Of a DNA stretch of 64,000 nt, positions 48,377-60,800 are shown piece by piece (the first letter of the stretch is position 1; each line of letters starts with the position of its first letter). The notes under the pieces were generated by a model that did not search any database, was not told where the DNA came from, and saw nothing but the letters and a program-made list of their open reading frames with translations. The position numbers and the translations under genes are program-made. Where the stretch lies: NCBI RefSeq assembly GCF_022605165.1, contig NC_063072.1:744001-808000 (forward strand). The letters run 5' to 3'. The stretch comes from Purpureocillium takamizusanense (lineage: Eukaryota; Ascomycota; Sordariomycetes; Hypocreales; Ophiocordycipitaceae).

Positions 48377-51300
48377 AGGTACCTCGGTACTAGGTACAAA
48401 CTCAACCTGAGGCACGGCCTGACGACTCCTTACTTTACCTTATCCACCGCTCGTTACGTACCGAGCGCATATTGCGAAGGGAAACAGCAACCGACCTTGG
48501 TGGCCAGCTCCGCGCAAGGCAGGAGCGGATATGGCGCGGAGACTGAAAGAAAAACAATATATACTTGAGGTCCAAGCGCCTGCCCAAAGCTCGCAATAGT
48601 CGGTACCCCAGGTACCTCGCCCATAAGCCTAGCTGGCTATATACGTTACCTGACGTACCTTGCTCACCTCCTGACCTTGTTGAAGAGCTTGCATGAGATA
48701 AAATAAGTAAGTGCATGGCAAGGCAGGTAGGGTGCGCGAGTGTCCGTGACACAATGGCAGTGGCGGGAGGCACGGAGCATGTTGTCGCTGCGCTTCTATT
48801 GTTGCTGCACCTGTGACATAAACGCAAGCAGCTCGAGTGCCTGAGGTGGCTGTCATGGTCTTGCCATCTCCTCGGCCTGCGCTCCTGTGAGTTTACTACA
48901 GCGCCGTAGTGGATCCCAGTGAATAAAAAAGGAAGCTACGGTGTACGAAGTACGAAGCACATTGCCCAGAGCAAGTTTTGCTTCTGCCCGCCGCCGCTGC
49001 CTTCCTCCCGGTTTGCTGCCACTTTGTCTACATCTCCAGAGGCTTTGGACGCGAGAATAGCGAGCCCCCATCCAAAGGGCGACCCCGTGCGCAAACAAAG
49101 AGGGCCGGCAAACCCCAGAGCACCTGCCTGCGTGCCAACAAGCTGCATCATCGCTAATCGTTCCGCTGTCTCGTTGCGCCTTCCGCCCCCCCTACTGCGC
49201 CGCCTCTGGGTCCGTCCGCCCGCCCCTGTGCTGCTACTACTGGCACTCCTTTCTGGGCTCTATCGACACCCCCTGCCAGGCCCAGACTACCGGAAACTCA
49301 AAAGAGCCATGGCCAGTGCTCAAGAAGCCGCCGCCTTTGGACATGAGACTTTTGCTCGGGGGCAACGAATTCCTCTGATGCCGCGATGGCTGGCGCCAAG
49401 ACAGCAGCCTGTGGCTACTTTGTGGGGAAGCCGCTGTCATCATCTCATCATTGCTCGCTCCGGGACTCTTAGATCTTAGACATCATCTGCTGCAGTCTGC
49501 GGGAAAAAGCAAAGCTCGGCCGGGCGCCGCAACGGAATCCAGGGCCAGACGGACAGCGCGCCCCCCCCCCCTCGCTTCTCAAAAAGCACCAAGAAGCCCA
49601 AGCCCCAGCCCAAGCCCCCCCCCCCCCCTCCCTCTCTGACACCAGCGGCTCTGCGCCTGCGGCACCCTCTTTACGCGAACTAGTCGCGCGACTCGCATTC
49701 TTCTTCCCCGCGTTTCCGGTGTCGTTGTGGAGGGAGTGCCCAGGTTCCCCAGATGGTGGTGGAATGTGCCGGGCGCCGACGCCTTCCGCCATCCCATCAA
49801 CCAGAGAGAGCCTCCATCGGACACTGCTGCCGGCGCCCGACGGCTACTGCTGCTTCTGAGATGTCATTGCTCAGCATGGCGCTCTACTTGGCATCGAAGC
49901 ATCAAGGTTTGCCAATGGCGGCCGCTGTCAGTCAACCGTGTTGGGCCGAATCACGCGAGTGGCTTGAGCCTGGGGCTCCCCCGCAATCCGGAAGCGAACA
50001 GGAAACAGTCCGGAGGGGGGGGCGGCGAGGAGACGACGTTTCGTGGCCCTGTCCTGTGTGTCCTATCTTGCCACTCCGAGGCGAGGCAGAGGGCCGTTGC
50101 GCAAGGTTGCCGCTAACCCAGACGCCTCGCCGGCGGGAGCTCCTGTCAAGCATCAAGCATGCTGAGATGCGCTTCACCAGGTGGAGTCTTGACAGTGCGC
50201 GCGGATGGATTGGGATAGCGCCGGGCTGTCTCGAGGTTGGTCGATGTTGACCGGCTTTGCCGATCCAGCCTGCACCATTGATCGTGCCCAGAGACAGCTG
50301 GGAAGGTGGTCATGTTGCTCTTGTCGTGATACGTTACGGCTTGACGGGCCCGATGTCGTGAGATTTTTCTTTCTGTTGCGCTCGGCAGCAGCCCAAGCTG
50401 CCAGGGCGGGTGAGTCAATGGGGCAAAGGGAGGTGGTTGCCCAGCGGACATGAACAGTGCTAGTGCTCCAGCATAGTGGCAGACCAACAATGAAGAAATC
50501 AGGGCCGTTGTGCGATCGGCCCATTCAGAAAGTCATAACAATAAGCTCCAGCCCAGACCGCTTCAACGGCCACCGTACAGAACGCCAGGGCGGTCGCGCC
50601 ATTCCGCGCGGCGCGTCGAGGGAGACAGACGCCAAGCTAGACTTGGGCCGGTCGCTGGCCTCTCTCAGGTGTTGGGGCGATCAAGCATGCCGCTCTGCCT
50701 GGGCGTCGAGAGCTAGTAGTACAGTTGCCACGACTACTACTACTTACCATCCGGAGGCAGGCGAATGCCCGTGGGAGAATACCTTACGTATGACCCAAAC
50801 TAACTTAAGGCATACCCAGGCATCACCACAAAGGTGCCGCCGCACAGGAGACTCGACATCTCCGTCCATAAAATGAAACAAGACGACAAACACGAAAGGG
50901 GGCCCAAAGCGTACGGAATACCAACGTAGTACGTAGGCGCCAAGGCCCAACAGCAGCCGAAAGCCCGCCTTGGTATTCAACCGTGGGCCTTGGCAAACGG
51001 AGATGGGCGCGCTCAAATGCCCGAAACGGTTTCCCAGATGGGGGTCAGAGGCCGGGCGGCTGTTGGCCAGCGGGTGGGCGTGTTGGCCTTCTTTCATGGT
51101 GCGTGTGAGACCATTCATGGTGCGTCGTTGCACTGAGTCGCTCACTTTCGCACCGACCCCCAGTCCAACGTCTCTCTGGTCGAGCTGCGCGTGAGTACGG
51201 GGAGTGAGTAGAGAAGGTCCCAACCGAGCCACGTTTTGCAGGCCCGCCACATCATGTTCCTGCGCGGCATAACGGACGGCACGGGCGGTGCGGAGCGCGT

Positions 51301-54211
51301 TTGACGGCCCCCAGACGCTCCGCTTAGACTTGCAAAGAAACCCGTTGTACCCGGTTACTAGGTGTGTGTGTGTCTGTGAGTCGCAAGGCCAGGATCTTGC
51401 CCGCCGACCTTGGTCACGGACATGGCCACGCTATCTGGGGCAGCTCCGGGCTCAGGGTCTCTCGTGTAACCACGGCACTAGGTGTGATGGCCGCAGCAGC
51501 GTCGCATGGCATCGCATCTGATAATGGTAACGGCCTCCGGACGCAGCCTTCCTTCATCGGCCGGCAGCTCCCAGGTCCGGAGCGGTGTCCGTCATCAGTG
51601 CGCAATGGTCATGCGGCCTCGAGCTGCAGGTCTTGTATCATGATCATCCACCACCACCCATGCCATGGGCTGACGGCATGCCGCCTTCGAATGCAGCGCG
51701 TGCAGCGCGGTGCCATGCCATGCCGTCTCCTGGGTGGTTGGACAGGTACTGCCTAGCAGCAGCGACCCCCTGATTGATGCAAATGTTTCGTGCGCGAGAC
51801 CTCGGTTCCCGCTTGGCTCAGACCCGGCTACCAGGGCCCTTTGGCGGGCGAATGTGCGCGCTCGTTGCACGGTCGACCGGTCAAGCTTAGGACGGGGGCT
51901 GAGACCAGCCAGTTGGCTACTAAGGTAAGACGGCACTGCGCTGCTGTGCGTGTCGTGCTGTGCCTCCCTCCAGGCGGTCTGCTTTGCCTGGCCTGACACA
52001 TGGATGGATTGCGTGGCCGGGGCCGGACTTTGGGTCGCTACAGGGCAGGAAAGCCAGCGGAGAAATGCGTTCGAAATGGAAGACTTGAAGAACGGCGCCT
52101 ATCGTCCAATGGCACCGGGGATTGAATGCTGGTTTGTGGGGTGGGGGAGGGCAGGCACATGGCAGGGCAGGGCAATTGTAGGGCAATGGCGAGCAAGGAT
52201 TGGCCGCCAGTGGTTTCGCGGATACGTACCCAGTACTGTAGACAGACAGACAGATGGATCCCCGCAGGCTTCTTGTCAGCTGTGTCATTGGCAGCGCGTT
52301 GCGGCGTCGCCCCGGGCCGATGCCCATCCTCGATATGGATTCAAGTCGCGAGTGCCATGTCAAGAGTCAGCTAATTTTCTTTACCGTGGGTGCTGCGGCG
52401 GCGAAGGCTGCGGCGAGGTACCTACCTACCCACTTGTAGTACGCAGGTGCCTACCTACTAGAGGTAGCTAAGGTATATCACGCACCCTCAATCAAACCTT
52501 CATGCCTTGTACAGTGCCCGTACAACTACAGCCTTGCGGCAAACGTCAGCCCAAGCCCAAGGCGGACCCGAAGCTTCCGCCAGCGTGGGGTACGTGCGCA
52601 TCTTCCTGCCCCTGCCAACCCTTTCAATCACCCACAGGCCTGTTGCCCAGGCTGACGACATCTCGGTACGAGCTCTGACGTGCTGTGCTGTTGCTGCCAA
52701 TTTTTAGATTTGATTTTTTTTCCCCCTGTTCGGACCGAAATCGACACCAATCTTTTTTTCCAATGTTTGTTTTTTTAGGGCTCGCGACGCAAGTCGGGCA
52801 TTCCTTGCCTCTGTGCTGTCGGCTCCCCCTACCCCCCCCCTCTTTTTGAGAGGGAGCGTCGAGCAAGTGCGATACGACGTCCTTCCCGAGTCTTGGTGCT
52901 TTCGCCTCCCCCTGACCGATCGCTAGGCACACACCCCACTTTCGGTGCGACCCAATGGCAGCGTCCAAGCTGCTGCCCAGCATGGACTTTCGCTACGTAC
53001 CTACAAGGTAGGTGCGGGTGAGTAAGGTGCTGTACCTGAAGAAGGTGCTGGATAGGTAGGTAGGCACCACGGGCTGGGCGTTGGGTCGCCCAGAACTTCC
53101 CCGGTCGGCCAAGTCTCTCTGAGATACTTCGTCCCTACGTACGTGTGCCCGTAGTCGCAGCAGCACAGACTCCGCTTGCTGCCTCTCCCCTTTGGGAGGC
53201 CTTCCTTGCTCTTTGAACATGCTTGCTATAGCATATGGGCGACCCCTCGCTCTACTCTCTCTACTACCTGACCCGGCGCCTGTTTGGCCACACGACCGCG
53301 ACGCAGTCGATCACAGGTTGCAAAGAAAGAAAGCTATTCCTAGCTCATGGACTTTGCTTGCCCGGGCTCGGCCGCACGACACGCTCCCTGGCCCGAGTGA
53401 CGGGGGCCAGATGTGCTTGCTGGGTGCTCCGCAAAGCAAGAAGATGCCCGCTCGCCAGTCTTCGGTCTGCCTGAGCGCCGTGTGGCGGCGACGCCTGGCG
53501 GGCGGCTGGTGGGGGCTCGGGTTCATCATTGTGGGAAGCCCAAGCCGTCTCGTCGCGGCCGCAGCTCGCTCACAATAACGTAGGGCAACGGCGGCGAACC
53601 GAGCCATGTCTACGTCCAGGTTCCAGGCGAAAGCCCCAAAGAGAGCATCGAGCCGCCTCGTGGTCCGGGCCCGGCCACGCGCGCGCAAAGGGCCAGCAGG
53701 CAGCGGCTTGGCGCGCTGGCACTGCATGCAGTGCGGTGCAGCGAAGTGCAGTGCAGTGCAGTGCAGGGACTTGGTGATGACGAGCAGCGCCTTGCTTGCT
53801 GCACGATGCTAGTATACCCGACGCCAACGCGTGGGCGCTTCTTGCGGCGTCACGCAGGCGGGGGCCGGGGTCCAGTCATCATTAAAGGTAAGGTACCTTG
53901 CTTGCCCGCGTCAGGGTCGTACGTATGTAGTACTAAGTTAAAAACAGACTCACTGACACAGGCGCAGTGAGGCTCTCTGCGTCCCTGGAGTGGCCTGTCA
54001 GCATGGTGTCGTAGTAAGAACTTTGTGCTTGGTGAGGCACGGCGATGTACCTGGCTCACTCAGAGCCAACAATCTCCCGGCACTCGTTCTCAAACGTGGG
54101 CGCGGCTGGCGGGGCGCTCATCAGTCAGTCGCCCCAAGTTAGAACTCAGCGATGTACGTACTAACGTTACCTGGCCTTTCCCACGTTGCGCTGACACGGA
54201 CAGAGGTACCT
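48377..54211. repeat. Cluster of AGGTACCT palindromes
   Basis: Exact AGGTACCT occurs at 48377, 48610, 52416, 53891 and 54204 (first base); the only other copy in the window is at 63709. About one would be expected in 64 kb by chance. Flanks often carry TACCTACC, GTACGTA or TAGGTA words. No element boundaries are seen. Confidence 0.7.
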
Positions 54212-55102
54212 ACGTCACCGCCAGAGATTGCAGTACCCTTGGCCTTTTCTTGCGCCTCTTCTCGTTGGGCTGCCCAGGTCCGCTGCCAATGTACCTGACG
54301 TAGTGGTGCAGCTTCGGGCGCCCGCCCGTCAGACCATGCGCTATCTTGACTTGCCAGACGTTCCGCCAGGCACCCTGCGAGAGCAAAGGCACCAGTCCAG
54401 TATCGTCCGCAATGAGCGCCGGACATTGGCATGGCGTGACATGGCCTGGCATCACACGGCTTGCGCTGGCATGCCATGCCTGGCCCAGAGGGGAGGGGGA
54501 GCCGATCGTTTGCAAATCCCATCCATCTCCCCGCGGGCTCCCTCCCCCGTCTTCCTCTTTTTTTCGCCCCTTGCTTGCGAGCGGTGCGCGGGTGCCATTT
54601 GTGTGCCATGTCATCTATGCGATGAATGGGCGGGCTGCGCTGCGCTGCGCTGCCCGTGGTGTGCTTCCTTGGTCGGTGTCTTTGACCGCCCACTCGTCGG
54701 TGCTGCCCTGCCACGCTCTGTCCCCTCCCCCCGCCTCGCCTTGCCCTGTTGTGCAACGACTGGTTATGGAGGGCCCGTGGGAGGCGGATCGATGGGATGG
54801 GTGGATGGAAGGACGGATGCAAGACGCCATTCATTGGCTTCTTCACTCGTCACTCTGCCTGCCACCCTGGCACGTCAGTCACTCCACGCCTGAGCCCCCT
54901 CCCCCCGGACTTTTGTGTTGTCGATGTGTCTGCCAGATACCAGCAGCGGCCTGCCTTGGTCATGCCATGTCGCGTCAATGCGTGACCATGTCCTGATCTC
55001 TCGCGCATCATCACGCCTCGCTCGTCTCGGGGGGCGGACGGGCGCTCATCTTCATCCGCGTCTGAGGAAAACTACCACTATACACACCCCCAAGCAGCAG
55101 CA

Positions 55103-55126
55103 GTCGTCGTCGTCGTCGTCGTCGTC
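55103..55126. repeat. (GTC)8 trinucleotide run
   Basis: Eight GTC units preceded by CAG units. Confidence 0.95.
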
Positions 55127-56012
55127 GCCGCCTGCTGCTGCGCTGGCCGGACCCTGTCCTCGCTTCTCCCAGTCATCCGCTCTGCCGGCGCCGCTGCAGG
55201 ATCCCAGGATCCCAGACCCCCGACCGACACGAGTCTGTCAGGGGGTCTGCCTGGGAGGGAGGGAAGAAGACGACAGCGACTAACGCAGTAGGCCGACGAG
55301 CCCTGCCCTGTCCGGCGCTAGCATTTCGTATCAGAACGAAGCGGCGTGGAAAAGCGCAACGACATTCCACCATGGAGACGGCGCGTCACCTCCCCGAATA
55401 TACGAGTCGCTGCCGCCTCGCCCTCAAAGGCAAGGGCGCACCCCGGGCGAACGACCATGCCATGCCATGCCATGCCTGCCATGCGAGGCTCGTCCCGCTG
55501 TTGCGTCTTTTTGCATGTCTCGTCTCCAGCACAATCTCCCCCAGAGCTGCCTGGTGTAGCGGGCCCAGCCCCCAGTCGACGTCCGATAATGAGACACGGA
55601 CTGACGGAGCGGGCACACCCCTCCCTTGCCTTGCCCTTGCCCTGCCGCCCCAGATGGCCAGCCCAGGCCAGGGCCGTTGCCCGTCGTGCCCCTTTTGGGC
55701 GGTTCCGTCATCCTGGGCCAGGCGGGCGTGCGTGGGTGGGTGATGCGGGCGACCAAAAAAAAAAATCCAGAAAAAAAAACCCAGAAGCGCGGGCGGGCGG
55801 CGCGTGGTGCCAACGACGGGCAGTGACCTAAGCTGCGGCGGGGCCTTTGGGCAGGGAGGGAGGTCATTGTACCATGGGGGTTTAGTTGAGGTGTCTCCCC
55901 GCTGTCTTGCTCAACTCAATGGCAGCGCTGCTATGATGGAAGTACTTTGCCAAGGTACGGGCTCCCCACACCCACCCGCGCCCGCCGCCGCCGTGCTGCG
56001 CAGCGCTGGGCT

Positions 56013-56042
56013 GGGCAGGGCAGGGCAGGGCAGGGCAGGGCA
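56013..56042. repeat. (GGGCA)6 pentanucleotide array
   Basis: Six perfect GGGCA units; a run of AGCCC units begins 47 bases to the right. Confidence 0.95.
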
Positions 56043-56089
56043 GCCCAGCAGGGCAGCACCTTGCCATGCCATTGTAGCCCAGCAGCCCC

Positions 56090-56109
56090 AGCCCAGCCCA
56101 GCCCAGCCC
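56090..56109. repeat. (AGCCC)4 pentanucleotide array
   Basis: Four perfect AGCCC units, nearly the reverse complement of the GGGCA array (one mismatch per unit). Confidence 0.95.
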
Positions 56110-57754
56110 TCAACTGCCTCCAGTCCTCCAGCTCCTGCTCCTCCACTCCACCTAGTACTTCCTCTCATCCTCCTCCAGATCCGCACACACACACACAGAC
56201 ACACGCCTCGAGGTGGATCCGCGCCGGCGGCGTCCAGACATTCCCACACGCCCCTCCACGCCCCCCCCGGTTCTTGACCACCCGCCTTCAAACCCAAACC
56301 TTTCTTTGCGTGCCCGAAAAACCAACCTTGCTGCTGGTGCTGGTGCTGGTGCTTTCCACAGCAGCCGCGCCGTGGAGTGACTGACTGACTGACGGACGGA
56401 CGGGCGGACAGCCTGCCTGCCTGCCTGACGACTACGTACTGCCTGCCATTGCTGCTCCTACCTTAGTACCTTACCTACCTTACCTACTACTACCACCACT
56501 ACTACTACTACGCCCGGATCCCACACACCCCGTCCGTCCTTTGACTCAACCACCTTTTTCTTCCACCGCCAGAATCTCTTTTCCATAATAAACACCAGCG
56601 CCGTCCGCAGCAACAACGACACACATCGCCCTGGCTCACATCTTCCTGGATTCCTTTGCTCGTGGACCGACGTACCACGACACCCGCATCGACGACGTGC
56701 GCCCCTCCCTTCCGACATCCATCGTTGGCGCAGCGATCCGTTGTCCTGCCCGCCCTGCCTGCAGTCTGACTAAGTGGAAGAAGCCATCTGCCGGCACCGC
56801 AACAGGCGCCCTTTTTGGTGCAAGGAGCTGCTGCACCTCTGACGACAGACGACGTCGTCTTCGCTGCGGCTCTGCAGTGGACGCGCAAACATCAGCCACT
56901 GCGTCCTTCCAACCTGGCAAATTTCGACTCTGGGCCGCTTGTTGCAGCGAGTGAGCGCCCTTGATTCTCTGCGAACAGCTTCCGCCCTTCCCTTCCTTGG
57001 CCACCAGCAAACGACAGACACGCAACAACGCCAGGACCACCGATTCGCACCCGCCGTGCCGGGCTCGCCAATTTCGCGCCTCTTGCCTTCGAGTACGCAC
57101 CCTCTGCTCTGCGACTCTGGTCGCCGACGCCCTCCTCCACGCCTTCGCGGAAAACCGCTAGCCGACGGGCGTTGCCCACGGGACACAGACTCGTCGCATC
57201 TCACCCACGCCCAGCTAAGCCCGCGTCCCCATCGTCTGCGACTTCCTGGCTGAAGCGCAACGAGGCCTCTCGGCCTGCATCGTACGCATACCCCAAAGCA
57301 GCGACTTGCATACGATACCACCACCACCAGCTGCTGCCACCTCACCACTCCCACCCGCGACATTGGGCCTCTCTCGAACCTGGCAGAGACGGCGAGATCT
57401 GCCCCTAGCTCCCGTTCCCGCTTCCGACACCACCACCACCACCACCACCACCATCACGCCGCCGCCGCCGCCGCCCACCACTCCTGGACCTTTGGCTGGG
57501 TCGATTATCTGTCGCGAACTGCGGAGCCTGCTGCTGGACAGTTGGTGCTCCTCCTTCTGCACAGTTCACAAACCCGCTGGCGTTGCCTGCTGCTGCTCTT
57601 GTCGTGACGCCGGCCCCATTGGCAAGAAGTCTGCAAGACACGCATCGCCAGCAGCTCCAATACGACCCCTGGCCAGGTGAACAGCCACCGCGCCGCGGAT
57701 CTGCTATTTCTGACCACTTCCCCGCATTCTGTTCCTGCCCCGGCCCGTCCCAAC

Positions 57755-57784
57755 ATGCATGCCGGAGCACATCTGGTCTTATAA
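57755..57784 (+). other. PLC uORF 1 (9 codons)
   Basis: The first ATG after the ATG-free stretch; it ends in TAA 72 bases before the PLC ATG. Confidence 0.45.
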
Positions 57785-57857
57785 ATGTCGACACTGCCTT
57801 CATAGGCGTGCACCGGGCTCGCTTGCTGTGTGTCTCGTGCTCCTTCGGCACGATTGA
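57759..57857 (+). other. PLC uORF 2 (32 codons), stop overlaps PLC start
   Basis: It starts four bases after uORF 1 in another frame. Its TGA (57855-57857) shares its last base with the PLC ATG (57857-57859), giving TGATG. This arrangement is known elsewhere for termination-reinitiation coupling; the function here is inferred. Confidence 0.45.
57785..57805 (+). other. PLC uORF 3 (6 codons)
   Basis: In the PLC frame but closed by TAG after six codons. It lies entirely inside uORF 2. Confidence 0.4.
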
Positions 57858-60800
57858 TGTCGGGCGACCTGGACTCCAACCCAATGACTTCGACACAATC
57901 CGTGGACCCTACAAGGTCCTCGTCGCTTTCTATCCAGCTTCGGTGCGCTCGTCCGAGCCACGTCCAAACAAACCTGCCGCTATCAGAGCAACATCAACTA
58001 CAACACCAATCCCACTCTGCTGCGCACCAGCAATCATCCGCTTCCGCCGCTCCCGTTCCCGTTTCAGCCATAAGCTCCTCCTCTGTGGCCTCAAGCTCAC
58101 GCCACGGCTCGCCCATCATGTCTCCAGAGACCGCAGTCTTGACGAGGAATTCTTCAATACAGGCATCCCCGGAACCCATTCGTCCAAAAGACGAGGACCA
58201 ATTTCCTTCCAGCTTTCAGCTTCCCGACTCCATCTTATCACGAAAACCTAGTGCCAACTCGCTCGGCCACAGCTGGCTCAGCAGCACGACCAGTCCCATT
58301 GCCGAGGCTGCATACAACAACAGCACCACCATCAACTCCCTACCAAGCAACGCACCCTCGACGTCCTCCGTCAATGCCGCTCCGTCCAAGGGCAACATCA
58401 TCCGTCGCATCTCTAGCCGAGCGTCAAGGAGCATCACCAGCCGGCGGCGCCAGTCATCTGCCACCCCTGCCAGTCGCGATGGAAGCGTAGGCCCTTGCTT
58501 CCTCAGGCGTCGGAGTGACAGCAATACCACCGCCCCGCCAGAATGCGGCGGCGCCGTGTCCACGGACTCTGAGTCGGACCTGGATGAGCGCGAGGACTTC
58601 GCGTCAATCAAGTCCTTGTATCTCGATGGCATGCCCCGGGGTTCGTCTGCCAACAGCACTACGGGATCCATCCCGGGGAGCTCCAATAACATGGCTGGTC
58701 CTGTCATTCCCCTGCAGCTTCAGCGTGGAACCTGGTTGCGGAAAATTTCCAAAAAAAATCGCTCCAAGCGAATTCGCCTCGTCTACGAGCCCGAGACGAA
58801 CAAGCTCACTTGGGATCGGGCGAGGCCCAACAAGTTTCTCCACGTCGACGAGATTCGAGAAATTCGCACGGGCTCCGACATCCAGCAGTATGGCCGCGAC
58901 TTCAACATCCCTGAGTCTGAGCGCTCTACCTGGTTCTCCATCCTCTATTCTATTCCTGAAAAGTCAAAGACAAAGTTCCTTCATCTCATCGCTGATGACG
59001 TCGAGACGTGCTCTACTTGGACCACCTTCTTGAACGCCATGCTCAAGCACCGACAGGAGGCCATGACATCTCTCATGTCGTTCAACGACCGAGCCATTGC
59101 GCAGTACTGGCACAGTGAGATGATGAGGCAATTTGGCGATCAGCCGCGAGGGGACGCGCAAGAGGAGATGGACATTGCGGGAGTCATGCAGGTCTGCCAA
59201 AACCTGCACATGTACAGCTCTCAGTCCACTCTACAGGCCAACTTCCGCCTCTGCGACGCCAGGCGTCGCGAACGCCTGAACTTTTCTGAGTTTCTCAACT
59301 TCGTCCGGCTTATGAGGCAGCGGTCAGATATCCAACGCATCATCCGTAGCATTGCGGCCAAGCCGCAGGCTGGACTGACGTTGCCGGAGTTTCTTTCCTT
59401 TCTTCGCGACGTGCAGGGGGAAGACGTCGACTCCAACATAGCTATGTGGGAGAAGCACTTTTACAAGTTCGTCCGCAAGCACAGAGCCGGGGATGTTGAC
59501 GTTTTCGATGCGGACAGCGCCGCCAACATCATGTCGGAGGCGGCTTTCGTCGCCTTTCTCTCCTCTCAGCACAATGGCCCGCTGGCCGATGAGCCCCAAG
59601 AATACACTCTCGACAGACCCATGAACGAGTACTTCATCTCAAGCTCTCACAATACCTACCTCATCGGCCGCCAGGTTGCCGGACAGTCGAGCGTTGAGGG
59701 ATACATCGCCGCTCTCGCCCGAGGCTGCCGCTGCGTCGAGGTCGACTGCTGGGACGGATCCGATGGCCAGCCGCAGGTCGTCCACGGCCGCACGCTCACC
59801 ACGGCCATCAGCTTCCAGGAGGTCATGACGACCATCAACAAGTACGCCTTTGTCAAGTCGAGCTTCCCCTTGTGGATCTCCCTCGAGGTTCACTGCAGCC
59901 CCATGCAGCAGGCCTTGATGGTGGACATCATGAAGGAAGCTTTCGGCGTGCGTCTCGTCACGGAGCCTCTCGACCCGACATCAGACAAGTTGCCGTCGCC
60001 GTCGGAGCTTATGGAGCGGATCCTCATCAAGGTTAAGAAGCCTGGTGGCAACCACGACAGCTCTGTCGCCGATGTCACCGGCAGGCGCCGAGGAAGCAGC
60101 CTCGGCTCTCCTCTCTCTAGACCCACTGTCCCGGACACGAGCGCCTTCACGCCTTCCCAGTCATTGCCACAGAGTCCGCTTCTCGCTGCCAGCAACCAAG
60201 CTCGCCGTCTGGTGAGCAAGAGTCGCGTCAACACCATTACCGAAGGTGAGGTGCACGAGCTCATGAGCAGCAGCACCAGCGATAACGAGAGCGGTAGCGA
60301 GATTGGCACCATCGGGAGATCGGCAAACAAGACGACCAAGGTGCTGGGTGCCTTGGGCGTGTACTGCGCCGGCGTCAAGTACTTTGGGTTCGATAGTCCG
60401 GCCGCCAAGGCTTTCAACCACATCTTTTCCTTCATGGAGACAAGCTTTGCCAAGCACTCCCGCACCAAAGAAGCCAAGATGGCCTTGGACATCCACAACA
60501 TGCGGTACCTGATGCGAGTCTACCCCGACAGCCGAAGGTTTGCGTCAAGCAACTTCGATCCGCTCATCTACTGGCGCCGCGGCGTGCAAATGGCCGCGCT
60601 CAACTGGCAGACGTTCGACCTAGGCACTCAGCTCAACCATGCCATGTTCGAGGGCGGCAGGGACGAGTCGGGCTACGTCTTGAAGCCACCTGAGCTGCGC
60701 GACATTCAGGTCCGGCCGTATGACTTGGCCATCGCTGAGGGCAAGAAGGAGCGGTCTGTCGTGTCCTTTACCGTCGACGTCATTTCGGCCCAACAGCTGA

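Larger units (their letters stand above)
35361..56067. other. Gene desert of about 20.7 kb
   Basis: No open frame here has protein-like composition, a recognisable domain, or splice junctions joining plausible exons. Translations are Arg/Pro/Ser/Ala-rich on both strands. The DNA is GC-rich throughout, so it does not look like repeat-induced-point-mutated transposon DNA, which is usually AT-rich. 35.4-37.9 kb holds a weak direct repeat; 38.6-41.2 kb is dominated by simple repeats; 41.3-47.7 kb is plainer sequence; 48.3-54.3 kb is rich in GGTACC and TACGTA words; 54.4-56.1 kb holds short tandem motifs. I found no tRNA, rRNA, transposon ORF or terminal inverted repeat. Confidence 0.7.
56068..57856 (+). 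promoter_or_regulatory. ATG-depleted region, probable very long PLC leader
   Basis: On the plus strand no ATG occurs between 56068 and 57754 (about 1.69 kb), while I count 21 CAT, so the depletion is specific to one strand. This is what long scanned leaders look like; introns may be included. The region is C/A/T-rich with little G. Three ATGs then appear in the last 102 bases before the PLC start. Where transcription starts is not visible. Confidence 0.55.

Noticed and set aside
53835..54846. 235-codon minus-strand frame in the desert
   Set aside because: Low-complexity translation without domains; an equally long frame occupies the opposite strand.
35361..56067. RIP-degraded transposon island or AT-rich centromere
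   Set aside because: The sequence is GC-rich and not AT-biased, and no transposon remnants are recognised.
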